Below, piece by piece: positions 50,383 through 62,035 of a DNA stretch of 64,000 nt. This DNA is from Onchocerca volvulus (Eukaryota > Nematoda > Chromadorea > Rhabditida > Onchocercidae). How positions within the stretch are numbered: the stretch's first letter is position 1; every line of letters begins with the position of its first letter. The translations under genes were made by a program, and so were the position numbers. The stretch spans positions 23,093,097 to 23,157,096 of the forward strand of contig HG738138.1 in assembly GCA_000499405.2 (NCBI GenBank). The letters are read 5' to 3'. The notes beneath the pieces are model-generated. The model did not search any database, had not been told where the DNA came from, and saw nothing but the letters and a program-made list of their open reading frames with translations.

Positions 50383-53300
50383 ATGTTTTCGTGGCTTGGT
50401 GGTGATTCGTCGAAAAAGAAGCAACAACAGGTTAGCTTTGATTATTTAAATCTTTTTTCTCATTCATCATTTTTTTATGATCCTTAGAGTAAGATAGGTA
50501 AGATTTTTAAGAAGGAAAGTGTTATTGTTTATTCTAGTTTTATTAGTATAGAAGTTGTTGTTTCTATAATTATTTAATATTATCTGAGCATTGAATAAAT
50601 CATTTTGTCTATCTTGCTATTTTTCTAATTTTACGAATTTATTATAGAAGGGATTCTCTTACACTTTTGATCAGTATAATTTCAAAAAGAATGAAAATAA
50701 TACTAAAGATGGGCTCATTTTTTATTTCCTATTCCGATTCATTGTGGTATATGTTTTATGGAAATGAAAACTTTTCAGCAAGACATTTACCTTAGAATAT
50801 CTTAATTTGCATTTGTACTTGTAGCAATGTTTCATCCTTTCCCCGCTATTTCTCATGCTCCATTTTCTAGTTTTATTTGATTGACAAGTGAATTATTTCA
50901 TTCCCCTCTATAAGTTTTGCTTAATATACACCAATTTCATTGTTTTTTCTTCCATTGCTCTTGTTGTGTACTTAGAATACTTCGATGAAACGTCACAACA
51001 TAGTAAAATATAAAATGATTCTAAAAAACATGCATATTGAATTCATTAATTTTTGTAATCTGATGGGAATTTTCGCATGATAAAGTAATGGGACAAAAGC
51101 AAAAAATATTACATCGAGAAACAAAAAATCCGTGGCAGATGTATGTCAGTATGAATTTCTTATTAATAATGTTCGCAAATTAACGCACAGCTGCAACATT
51201 ATAATTTTCTTATACGCGAAAAAAAATTGATCGTCATCCATCTAAACTTGTTTGAATTGACAAGAAGGATGAAGAGGAGGGGAAACAGCATGTGAAAGAA
51301 CAGGGGAACAGGTCGAGAGTTGTACAGCCATTTTTGGATTATCGAATTCAACCCTTTTCGTCTCTTCTCCAAGTGAAAATATTTACTTTTGAGTGAGAAG
51401 CGAGATATTGCTGCAATATACAGTTCATACTATCAGATGCCAATTTTTAATATATCTAGTACTAATAATACTATTACTGCTAGTACCATGCGACCTAAAT
51501 TTAACAAACATCTCAAACAGGTTCTCGAAACTGTCAGTGATGGTTTACGAAAGATTTACAAGCAAAAATTGTTACCATTGGAAGAATATTATAAATTCCA
51601 TGATTTTCATTCACCAGCACTTGGTAAGTGTTTTTATTGTTGTTTCTTGATTTTGCTGTAAGTTCCATGATTTTAATTAAAGTTTCTTATTGTGGTGATG
51701 TATTTATTAACTTAGTCAGTAGTGAAGACTTTAGGAGCAGAAAGAATATTAGGAGATAAATGGCGGAAAAAGGAAAAAACGAATGAATATATATATATAT
51801 AATGTATACAGCTTTTTTTTTTTCTATAGAATTGGAAGAGATGATAGAATTAATCGTTTCACTTATCTTAATAAGGATTTTCATTTATCATCCTGTTTTT
51901 TTTCTTTTTTTTTTTTTGTAATTTACTGCTGTTATAAACATGTAATAGAATTTTCAATTATTTTCAAATTCTAAAATGACATTCTTACATTTTTTTACTT
52001 CAGATGATCCCGATTTTGATGCCAAACCAATGATACTTCTAGTAGGACAATATTCAACAGGAAAAACAACATTTATTCGATACTTACTGGAAGAAGATTT
52101 CCCGGGAATCAGGATAGGACCAGAACCAACTACTGATCGATTCATTGCTGTAATGTGGGGTGAAGATATTGGCTCTATCCCTGGTAATGCGCTTGTTGTG
52201 GATTCTAAAAAGCAGTTTAGGGCATTGAGCAGGTATATTTGATTTTAATTAACATCCTTTATTTAAATACCTAAGATTAATTCTTTGAGTTCGGACTTTC
52301 TTTGATAACAGTTTGACTCAATGCCTACTTTCGGTAAGAAAAAATTTTTCGTTATTGTTGAAATTTACATCATCTTGTTGCGAATTAGAGGTTAGCACAT
52401 TGAACCAGATTACATATTGTGAAAAAATATCATTTGGTGAAGTTTCATCTAGTCGTTCATTATTATTAGCACTTTTTAATTGACAGTTTTGAAATTTCAT
52501 AGAAAGTTACTTTGTTTATTCTTTCAGATTCGGGAATGCTTTTCTCAATCGATTCCAATGTTCAACGCTAAATAATGAGGTGCTGAAAAGTGTCACCATT
52601 GTGGATACACCTGGAATATTGAGTGGAGAAAAGCAGAGGTATGATTATTGTAGTTGTTTCTGTAGCATTTGTGAAGATAATGATATTAATGTGACTTGAA
52701 AAATCTCTGTTCTTGCATGTATGTTGTATATATTGTTTACTGTTTCAATATTATTTTGGGGTAAAATCATCTAATGATTTTGTATGTGGAAATACAAAAT
52801 GAGGGCATGCTTGTCTTGTTATTCAAATTATTAGAATGTTGCTTGTTTAAGGACAAACTTATTAAATAAAGATCATGATATTCATACCAATACTTAATGT
52901 AATTTTTGATATACTTCTTGAACTTAATATGTCTTAATGAGATGATCAGGTGAGATTTTGTGAGGATTAAATCTGTTATCGTGCATATGAAGTCAAGAAA
53001 TATCAAATAGTGTAGTTGTTCAAAGATAAGATTATTTATACATTATTTAGTCCTGAATTAATGGTTGTTTTTAAAGAAATCGGTCTTTGCAGGACAAAGT
53101 GTAGCGAAGCCTTCCACCACTTGTGTTTTTGCTTTTAGCCTCTTATATTATAAAAAGTTATAAAAGCAATTTTTTAGAGTTTTGAAAAAAAATTTTACCT
53201 GCATTAATAGTTTCTTACTCCTTTTTTTTTTTCTTTTTTTGAGGAAAAAGTCAATTATTCAGTATAGTGTTAAGAAATTAGTCATAGTCATAAATTACAA

Positions 53301-56300
53301 GTGCTATTATAAATCGTAATATTTATCATCTAAATAAGAATTTACAACCTGGTGTGCTGTGCGTTTGGTCCATAACTTCTTATTGTGCTCTTAGTAATGA
53401 TATGAAGCTAATAGAAAAAGTACTAGCAAAAATGTTGTTAAAATCGTTGACAGTTTAAAATACGATGGATTATATAGAACAGTATTGTAAAAGTCTGTTC
53501 TAATTTATTCGGTATGAAATGCTGCTTTACCTGTACGTTCAGTACTAAAGGAGCAGGCATTATTGATATAAGCAAGGCTATAATTGAGTAGAAAAGTAAG
53601 ATTATAGCTCTTTCGAAATTTCAAATTACAGTTTTTCATTCACTTCTTCGTTTCATTGTACTAATTTTGCATCATCCATCAATTGCTTGCATCAGTTGTG
53701 CTATTGTCGTTACATGAGTGGAATAATGATATTATGCATGCCAAGAAATCAGTTTAACTGACTTATTATCTCTTTATAGGACATTGCGAAATAGATTTAT
53801 CCTTTGTTATTATCTTGATATCGATTAAAACTTCATTTGGAACCATGTGATGATGTAAATGTAATTGTCCAAACGAAAATAAGTAGCTTAACTAATGATA
53901 GTGTATTCCATTTGGTGAATAATTCATATGCAATTTAACAGTTATCTAGGGAAGCTTAGAAGTGAATTTTCGAAATTTCCTCATCAACTTATAATGTAAT
54001 TCTATTTTTTGCGGACTCGCTAGTATTTCCAAATAATTCTGTTCGCTGATACTTCTGAATGATTCTGTTCGCTTGTATTTCCGAATTTAATTCATGAAAT
54101 TGCAAATCGAATTTTTTTTTTTAGAAAAGTGACAAGATAAAATATTACTGTAATCAAAACACTCAGATTTTTTTGGCTATCTAACATTTTTAGTAACAAA
54201 AGATGACAAATTTATGATATTACGAGATATTTCTAAGTGACTGTCAAGTGGACTTCAAATTAAAAAAAAAAAAAAAAGAAAAAACGGAAATAAAACTGGA
54301 AATTTTTCTTAGGATTGATCGAGGATATGATTTCACGGGCGTTCTGGAATGGTTCGCAGAGCGCGTAGATCGGATTATTCTGTTATTCGATGCTCATAAG
54401 TTGGACATTTCGGATGAATTCAAACGTTGCATCGAAGCACTCTCAGGTATTCGTATTTCAGTACTTTGTTATTATTCATTTCTTTAGCACTTACTACACT
54501 CATCAATCAGATATGGTAATTAAAAGTAATTTTTATTGATCATGGGATAAGATTGTATGGATCTGTGAGAAGAATAATGTTTTCGGATAGGGAAGAAGAA
54601 AGTGGAATATATTTTTAAATTACGGATTATTTCAGGAAACGAAGACAAGATTAGAATTGTTTTGAACAAATCTGATATGGTTGATCATCAACAATTAATG
54701 CGCGTTTACGGAGCTCTGATGTGGTCCTTGGGAAAGGTTGGATTTCCTGCAATTTTAATTACTCTGTCTTACCAAATATGAAACAAGCATTAGTTTTTCC
54801 AAACCGTAATGTCTGTAGGATATGGTTAACCTTTATCCTTTCACTTTCAACGACCATTTCTTTGATTTACAGGTATTTAAAACACCAGAAGTATCACGAG
54901 TATATATTGGTACATTCTGGGACCATCCCTTGCATTATGACATAAATCGAAGGCTTTTTCAAGATGAACAACATGATTTGTTCTCCGATTTACAAGCTTT
55001 ACCGAGAAATGCAGCATTAAGAAAACTCAATGATCTTATCAAACGGGCTAGGCTTGCCAAGGTTTTTCTTTACTTTTTTCTTTTTTCTTTTTTTTTTTTC
55101 TTTTTTCAGGATAAAGTACTCATTCAGTTTTTTATGAGAGATAGTTTTTGTTAAATATTTTCAAAGATATTAGCAGATGATTAATTTGTTTTTAGGTACA
55201 TGCATTTATCATAGCAGAATTACGCAAACAAATGCCTTCAATGATTGGTAAGGAGAAAAAAAAGAAGGAGCTTATTCAAAATCTTGATAAAATATTCGAG
55301 CAACTGCAGGTGTGTTGTTCATTTATCTTTCATTGGAGTCATAAAAAACACTATTTATTCTTTCTTATTTGTAGAATCTTAATAATTTTTGTTTTTTCTT
55401 TTTGTTGCAGCCATTTTAAATATCAACTTTTGATTTCCAAATCTAAGCTCAATTTTCATTCTTGGTAGGCCTAATTTCTTCCTTTATACATGACATGACT
55501 TCAATATTGTAAAATGTTTTATTCTTTTAAAATTCAAAATGGTATGATTATTTTCTTCGTTTCAGCGTGAGCATAATATTTCGGCAGGCGATTTTCCAGA
55601 TATCAACAAAATGCGCGAACATTTACCGGATTATGATTTCACCAAATTCAATCCAATTAAACCAAAATTGTTGGATGTTGTTGATGGAATGCTTGCTTCT
55701 GATATTGGTATGCAATTCGATGCTTGATTGAGAATAAAATAGTTCGAAAGACTTCTGAACCTTACTTTTCTACATTCCTATTTTTTAATATCCACAGTAA
55801 CGAATTGAAAATTTTCTATGCAGCACGCTTCATTAAAAAAGTGAAACTTACCTATTATCAATATAGCCGATTCTTTGATAAATGTTTTGTAACTGTAGAA
55901 AATTTTTAGCTCGATTAATGGCTCAAATTCCAAAAGAAGAGAATGCTCCAATTACCAATGGTTTGCTTCAACCTCATCAAACAGAGGTTGATTTTTGTTT
56001 TTCCTCAACTTTTTAGAACTAATCCGTAGCATAATTTATTTTGCTTATGTATTCAAATTATTAGTTTTTTCAAGTTTTTGGTTTTTTTTTTTCAAATTTC
56101 GGTCATCTGCGAAACATTATTGTTTTTTGTTTAGGTTCATGGTGGCGCTTTTGATCAAGCTGTTGAATCAGAAACTCCTTTTGGTTTTGGTAAAGGAGAA
56201 GGTTTCGATAAGGGTGCTAATGAATCCGGTTGGGTAGTTGCTCGAGAAAGATACAAAGCGGATGAAATATTTGATAGTTTGGATCCTATAGATGGCAAAA

Positions 56301-57047
56301 TAACAGGTGATTTTGATTTTTTCCGGCTTTAATTTCTTTTTTTGATCACGAAGAAATCAACAATTCAGTACTTGCATAAAGTAGATTTTTAATTGTTACG
56401 TGATGAAGCATTTTTAATATATCTGAAATGCTGATTGCTTCTTGTATCATTTTCATCTACTCTGTTTCAATTGCAGGATGTGCATAAAATGAATAAATTG
56501 GTTGTTGCATTAATTGAATGATATTTTATTAAGGTCGAGCAGCAAAGGAACATATGGTAAAATCGAAATTGCCAAATGCTGTATTGGGTAAAATATGGAA
56601 ACTCGCGGATGTTGACAAAGATGGAATGCTGGACAGTGACGAATTTGCCCTTGCTAATTATTTAATTAATTTGAAACTTGAAGGTTTTTTAATTTCAAGA
56701 TTGTATTATAGGTTAAAATTATGTTTCATGTTCACTTTGTCGGCAAAATATGTACCGCAATGCCGATTGCTTCATAATTGGTGGGAGATTAAAATGATAG
56801 TTTATTAGTAATTAATTTATGAATTAAAAAATTAAGAAATTAATGATAAGAGAATAAATAGGAATAATGAAGTTGTTCTGGCAATTCTTAAGTTTAGTCT
56901 AGTTTTTTTTTTTTGTGCAAATCCAGTCCTGTGTTCAAGAATTCGTATTCATTTTCAGGACATGAATTACCAGCTGAACTCCCAAAGCATTTGATTCCGC
57001 CATCGAAACGAGAAGAAGATCCCATCTATCCTACATTAGATTCCTGA
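50383..57047 (+). CDS. rme-1: EHD-family endocytic recycling ATPase (RME-1 type)
   Basis: Dynamin-like, ATP-binding membrane-remodelling protein of recycling endosomes. C. elegans RME-1 returns endocytosed receptors to the surface. Exons by eye: 50383-50430, 51521-51623, 52004-52232, 52528-52638, 54313-54446, 54636-54736, 54873-55061, 55196-55309, 55566-55707, 55910-55986, 56135-56306, 56534-56683, 56959-57047. They give 552 residues; vertebrate EHD1 has 534. The start MFSWLGGD fits RME-1. The P-loop GQYSTGKTT is at residues 65-73, DTPG at 153-156 and NKSD at 219-222. A helical region follows, then a Gly-rich linker (about 417-448) not typical of EHD1. The C-terminal EH domain spans about 455-548 with one intact EF loop (D499-E510, [12 protein letters not shown]). 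The tail is [11 protein letters not shown]. Intron 4 is the longest at 1674 bp. A possible alternative first exon lies upstream of exon 2. An AATAAA sits at 57144. Confidence 0.95.
51437..51520 (+). CDS. rme-1: Possible alternative first coding segment of EHD gene
   Basis: The frame of exon 2 stays open upstream of its acceptor for over 130 nt. It contains in-frame ATGs at 51437 and 51488 and reads straight into exon 2. The first ATG directly follows TACTATCAG, which looks like an acceptor and hence a trans-splice site. This would swap the 16-residue MFSWLGGD start for a 28-residue Ser/Thr/Asn-rich one ([10 protein letters not shown]...) or an 11-residue basic one ([11 protein letters not shown]). 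The family is known to have N-terminal isoforms in C. elegans. Use of this one is inference. Confidence 0.35.
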
Positions 57048-57143
57048 ACGAGTCCATAATAGTAGAATGAACAGGAGAATTTGAACCAAATTTTTGGTCT
57101 CGTGCAGCCATTCACTTCAAAAGTGCTGTATGCAGTTGCTGAA

Positions 57144-57149
57144 AATAAA
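57144..57149 (+). terminator. Polyadenylation signal of EHD gene
   Basis: AATAAA lies 97 nt after the TGA at 57045-57047. No competing signal is closer. Confidence 0.6.
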
Positions 57150-60100
57150 AAATGTATAATATATCTTAACTAACCTCATCAAAAATTTATGATTTTTCTG
57201 GATAATCGATTTTGAAATTTGCTTTTTGTTTCGGGTCGTTTGATATCTAATTTTGAAGCTTGCATAGAATTATAAGCTTTCGTTCTTTACATATCACATT
57301 ATAATTGTTTGTTCTATTAGACATGAAGTTAAGAACTCTTTAGCTGAACTGTTCATAAAATTTGTGAGATCTTTAATTTAATTGAATGAGGTGAGTAGAA
57401 CTTCCTCTTTTTTTCATCATTTATACTGTTTGTGGGATATAATGTTTTGGGTCTTTTTGCCTTCCTCTTTTATCTTGAAATATTTTATTTTACTTTCTTT
57501 TTGTTTCCAGAAAAATCATCTATTGTTTTTATGACAGAATGGTATAATGTATTTCTTGATTAATTTTATTAAGTGGATGGAATAAGTTAGAACTTGAGTG
57601 GACTTTGAAAATATTTTAAATTTTTATCAATTCAGGATGTAAGCATTATGCATGAGATTCCGAATTGATTGAATTACTCCAAAGAAAGAAAGTAACTTAT
57701 ACCAGCCTATAGGAGTAGGAAAGTCTGGGTTAACTTTCCAGAAAACATATTTATTTTCTGTTTCCAGATTAATCAAAATTTAATGTTGTAATAGAATCCT
57801 TTTTCTTCTTTTGTTTGATGCGATTATTTTAAACTGTATATGTTCATTTCTATTCATTTAGTAGAATTATTTCCTTCTTTTGTTTGAGTTCACGTCAAAT
57901 ACGTTATTTATTATCAATGGATTGTTGGAAATATTATTACTGATTGTGTAGTACGTGTTTTGAATAACAGTGAATCGGTTAACATTAGCCAAATGGAGAG
58001 AATTAATTGTTTGGTGCATTTTCATGATAAGGAATTTATATCATCCCTGTATTTCTGAAGGAGTATTTTGGAAAATTTCCAAAATCTTCAAGAGTTTCTC
58101 TTCTTTAATCTATTATATATGTTTTCTACTATTCATTTGCTGTACTTTAACTTAAATTTCTAATCAGTGATTTTTTCTTCTTTTTTTAAGTTTTTAATCA
58201 ATTATTTCTTTTTTTTTCCTGGAAGTTTTTTTTTTTTTTTTTTTTTTATACAATCATGTGTAATAAGCAAAATATGTGATACGTAAACATTTGATTCGTC
58301 GTTGCATCTGATTCTACATATCTGCAATTTGACAGTGAATTATATGGCTTTAGCTTAGCTCAAAGGCCATCTTAGTTCAAGAATTAATGACGACGAAAGA
58401 GATTTTAGCAATATTTCAAAAATTAATATGGCTAAATGATGAAATGCTTTGAATGGATTGTTATAATAACTATATTAGTGAAGTTAGTTAATAACTAATA
58501 ACTTTTTTTTCGATTTTTGCTGGTTTGTATTTTTAATAATCCTTTAAAATCCCTATATAAAAATACTCAAAAAATATTATGGTTACTTTTTCTGGCTTTT
58601 AAAAAATAAAAAAAAATAAAAGAAAAAACAAGAATAAAATAGATGACAACAACAGACAATATAGTTTTCAGTTTTTTTTTTTTTCTGAACGAACACGCAT
58701 GCATATACTTTAATAAATACATATACATTTACAAAAATTATGGTATCTGCGATTTAGAGTACAGGCAAATGTCTCTTCAAAAGCCATTATTTTGAAGCAC
58801 TGTAATATATTATTATTGGCTTTTTTGAGAATTTTCAAAGAAAAGGAAGATGAAAGCAAAGACTTCTACTCAAGAAATGCATCATAGAAAATCGCATCTT
58901 TTGCGAAATGAAAGTAAAACGAAATTGAGAAGGATGAAAGTGGAAGGAACTCTTTTTTATGATTAGTGTCATTGTGCTGTCATTTAAAAAAAAAAAAAGA
59001 AGTGATCTGAAAATACATGTCTCGTTACATGTGCACATTTCAAAACATTTTTGTCTGGTTATATTTCAAAATAAAATTTATCAGTGGAAAAATGATATGA
59101 ACCTGCTAATGCAATAACTACGCGGCCAATTAGATTTCATGAATGTGTTCAAAAATTGTCAATTTGATTTTTAAAGTGGGCAAAAAAAAATTGAAATGAA
59201 TCGATAAAATTTTATTGGAAGAAGCGACAACAATGAATGAATTGATCGGCAACTTTAATTTGCAAAATTGTAAATAGCACAACAGCAGAGAACAGAATAA
59301 TAATACAGGTATGGAGAGACGAGAGAAACAGGAAAGAGATAATCGATTTGATATTTACACAAAATTTTCATTACATAATTTGAAGTTTGAATTTATTTGA
59401 TCTTTTCATGCGGAACGATCGCTACTAGATTATTAGTAGATCATAAGTAATGATTATCATAACTAATTACTTATCAGAATTTAGTTTTTTTCTTTTCATC
59501 GTAGTTGCTGTTGTTGTTGTTTTATCGTTATCTGGGAAAATGGTAGAATTTACAATGATCTGGAATATTTCAATCAAATTACATTTGTTTAGTTTGTTGT
59601 AATTAGTAATTGTTGTCAACGAAACATTCGCAAGATATTTTTGTGTCATTTTTGACAGATTCATTTTTCGTTTGAATCTTTTTGGACAATATTTTCCATT
59701 TCGTTTTTAAATTAGTAGTCGGCATTGTTTTTAAATCCTTTTATTTTCATATGCCATAAAATTGGTTATATATGAGCTATATATAATGTTTTCTTTCTAT
59801 TATTTTGAAATTTTTCAAATATCTTGCTGAAGGAAGAAGAAGATTTTGCCTTTTTTTTTTTTGAAATTTAAATTTCGTGTTTGAAATTTTTAGATAGAAT
59901 TTTATGTGATATGATAAACTTACACTGAACCTTCTTTTTTATCAATATTATAAATGCTTGTTAAAAATTATTGTCAATTTAATATGTTCATTACAACAAT
60001 TTTTCAAACTTTCTCAAGCATCTGTAACAAACAAAACAAAAGAAAGATCAAAATAAGCCTCAAAATTTTTTATTCAACTAACTTCAGACTGATGCGAGAG

Positions 60101-60160
60101 GTTCTAGTTTCAATAATTATTCCAAGTTTTTCATTCATAAAATCAAAAAAGGACCATTCT
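57150..60160. other. Intergenic, EHD gene to innexin exon
   Basis: About 3 kb of AT-rich DNA with homopolymer runs (e.g. T-run near 58227-58247). I see no coding exon. Minus-strand open frames at 58835-59038 and 59467-59664 are low-complexity and unsupported. Confidence 0.55.
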
Positions 60161-60163
60161 CGA

Positions 60164-60174
60164 TAATCTTTCAG
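60164..60174 (+). other. Candidate trans-splice acceptor of innexin
   Basis: ATAATCTTTCAG ends at 60174, 13 nt before the ATG at 60188. The short spacing favours spliced-leader addition. Confidence 0.4.
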
Positions 60175-60187
60175 TAAACAATTTCGC

Positions 60188-60382
60188 ATGTCAATTGAAA
60201 GATTGTTAAAATCGTTGAAAGTTATCAGCCTAAACTATGGCGAAGATAATATCGATCGTTTGCATTACTTTCTAACTTCAAATTTGCTAATAGCGGCAAG
60301 TACCATAACAGCCTGGAAAATGTACGAAGGTCGTCCCTTGGAATGTATGGCACCAATGGGTTTCACTAATTCATGGGCTGTG
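60188..60382 (+). CDS. Innexin, first coding exon (partial gene)
   Basis: Invertebrate gap-junction channel subunit. This 65-residue exon carries the N-terminal cytosolic segment, the family motif DRLHYFLTSNLL (residues 23-34), the first membrane helix (about 28-45) and the start of the first extracellular loop. The motif Y-EGRPLECMAP-GFTNSW follows the innexin pattern YVGxPIxCWxPxxFTxSWE, with Cys53 the first conserved loop cysteine. The Trp after that Cys in most members is Met here. The exon ends in GTG before a GTTAGT donor (60383), immediately followed by a long T-run. The second cysteine motif (YCW-type), the other three helices and a stop codon were not found in the next 3.6 kb. The rest is therefore either beyond 64000 or missing. 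Nothing in this exon is broken. Confidence 0.8.
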
Positions 60383-61574
60383 GTTAGTTTTTTTTTTTTT
60401 TTTTTTTCTTGTTTCTTAAAGAAAGATGAAGGTAAAGATTCTGAAACTGCTTTCAACAATCGATTTATACGATCTATTGCTTAATTAGTGATGAGAAATG
60501 TACTGCACTGATGCAAGAAGATTCTTTTGTTCGATCAATTGACAAATCTTCTTTCAGCATATTAATTAATTAATTAATAGGCTACTTATTGGTTCAATTC
60601 ATATCTATTGATATATACATATATTAATTTGCAATAAGAATAGTAGCATACTTCAAACTAGTTGCGCTACTTCAAATTTCTTTCCCATAAACATCTATCA
60701 TTTATGGGAAATATTAAAAGACTTCACTATACACTTACGTGATGCATCACGACGTACGTGTCCTGCGTCTCTTCTATTCTTTATTTTCACAAATCCACTT
60801 TATTATTACTGTAAAATCATTACAAAATTATCGATTGCAAACTTCTCTTACCTTTATGACATTTTAGTATAGTTCATTGAGCATTTCTTGATTCGATGAT
60901 CAGTGCATTCGCCGAACGAATACTTCTTCGATCGATTAGAAACTTTTATTTCTAAATATATTACAAATATAGCCATCACCAATCAATCATTCCAATGATA
61001 TCAGAAGTGTTTGAATGACAAATTAAACTTCTTTTATTGTTAGGTGCATTAGCATTTTTTCGTTTTTCCTTTTTTTTCTTCTCTTTTTTTTGCAATTTAC
61101 ATTTTTGTTTGCATTATTCAGCTCTATTCGTATTACATTTATACTTTGCTGCGATCATATCGTTGTTCTTCCGGTCTATCACTGTCGAATTAATTGATAT
61201 TACTGCAGTTGTCATTTAAATTTATTCATTTAAAGTAATGATTTGAAGTAATATTGATTATTTCATAATTATTAATGATGATGATGGGTATTTAATTGGT
61301 AAACAGTATCGAGAAATTAATTTTGTTCTTCGCTCTTGTCAAATAATGTTCAAACTTTTCCTACATATTCTCATTCATCGATCAATGAATTAATTTTTCT
61401 TTTTTTTTCCTTAATATTTAAAATATATTTAAATTATAAAAAAATTTATAACAATTATCCTTGGAATTATAGATGAGAAATAATATGAAAATAAATATAG
61501 TATCACATAAAACCACAAATAACTAAATACAGTTGTTATGATATTGATTTATTTGAACTTATTGAACAAATAAT

Positions 61575-61647
61575 GGAAGGGAAGAAAGGAAAGAAGAAAG
61601 CGAAGAGAGAGAGAAAGAGAAAAAGAGAGAGAGAAGAGAAAAAAGAG
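61575..61647. repeat. Polypurine (GA-rich) tract
   Basis: About 73 nt almost purely A and G, including GAGAGAGAGAAAGAGAAAAA. Low complexity; may adopt triplex structure. Confidence 0.9.
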
Positions 61648-61963
61648 CCTGAAAGATTTACCAAATCTATCAATCCTGAAAATGGTCATATTTTTTTCAA
61701 TTGAAATTATTATTGTGAGATCAAATTGGAAGTGTTTGCTGTCCTATTCACATTTCAAATTGATATTTTAAAATGGAATAGAATAGAATGGAATTTGAAT
61801 AAAAGATTCCATTACACTATTCCATCTCTTCTTTTTTTCCTTTTGCTCCAATCATTGTTGAAGAAAAAGTTTGAACAGCTAAGAACGAACGAAGGAACTG
61901 TGTTCCTCCTTCAAATCATCATCCATCCCTTTACTTTTTTTTCCCATGCCGGAATCTTTGATG

Positions 61964-62035
61964 GTTGATTTGATCAGATTGTCTCCTACAACTTGCCAAG
62001 TTGATTTGATCAGATTGTCTCCTACAACTTGCCAA
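61964..62035 (+). repeat. Perfect 36-bp tandem duplication
   Basis: Copies at 61964-61999 and 62000-62035 both begin GTTGATTTGATCAG and end ACTTGCCAA. I see no mismatch, so the duplication is recent or homogenised. Confidence 0.95.
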
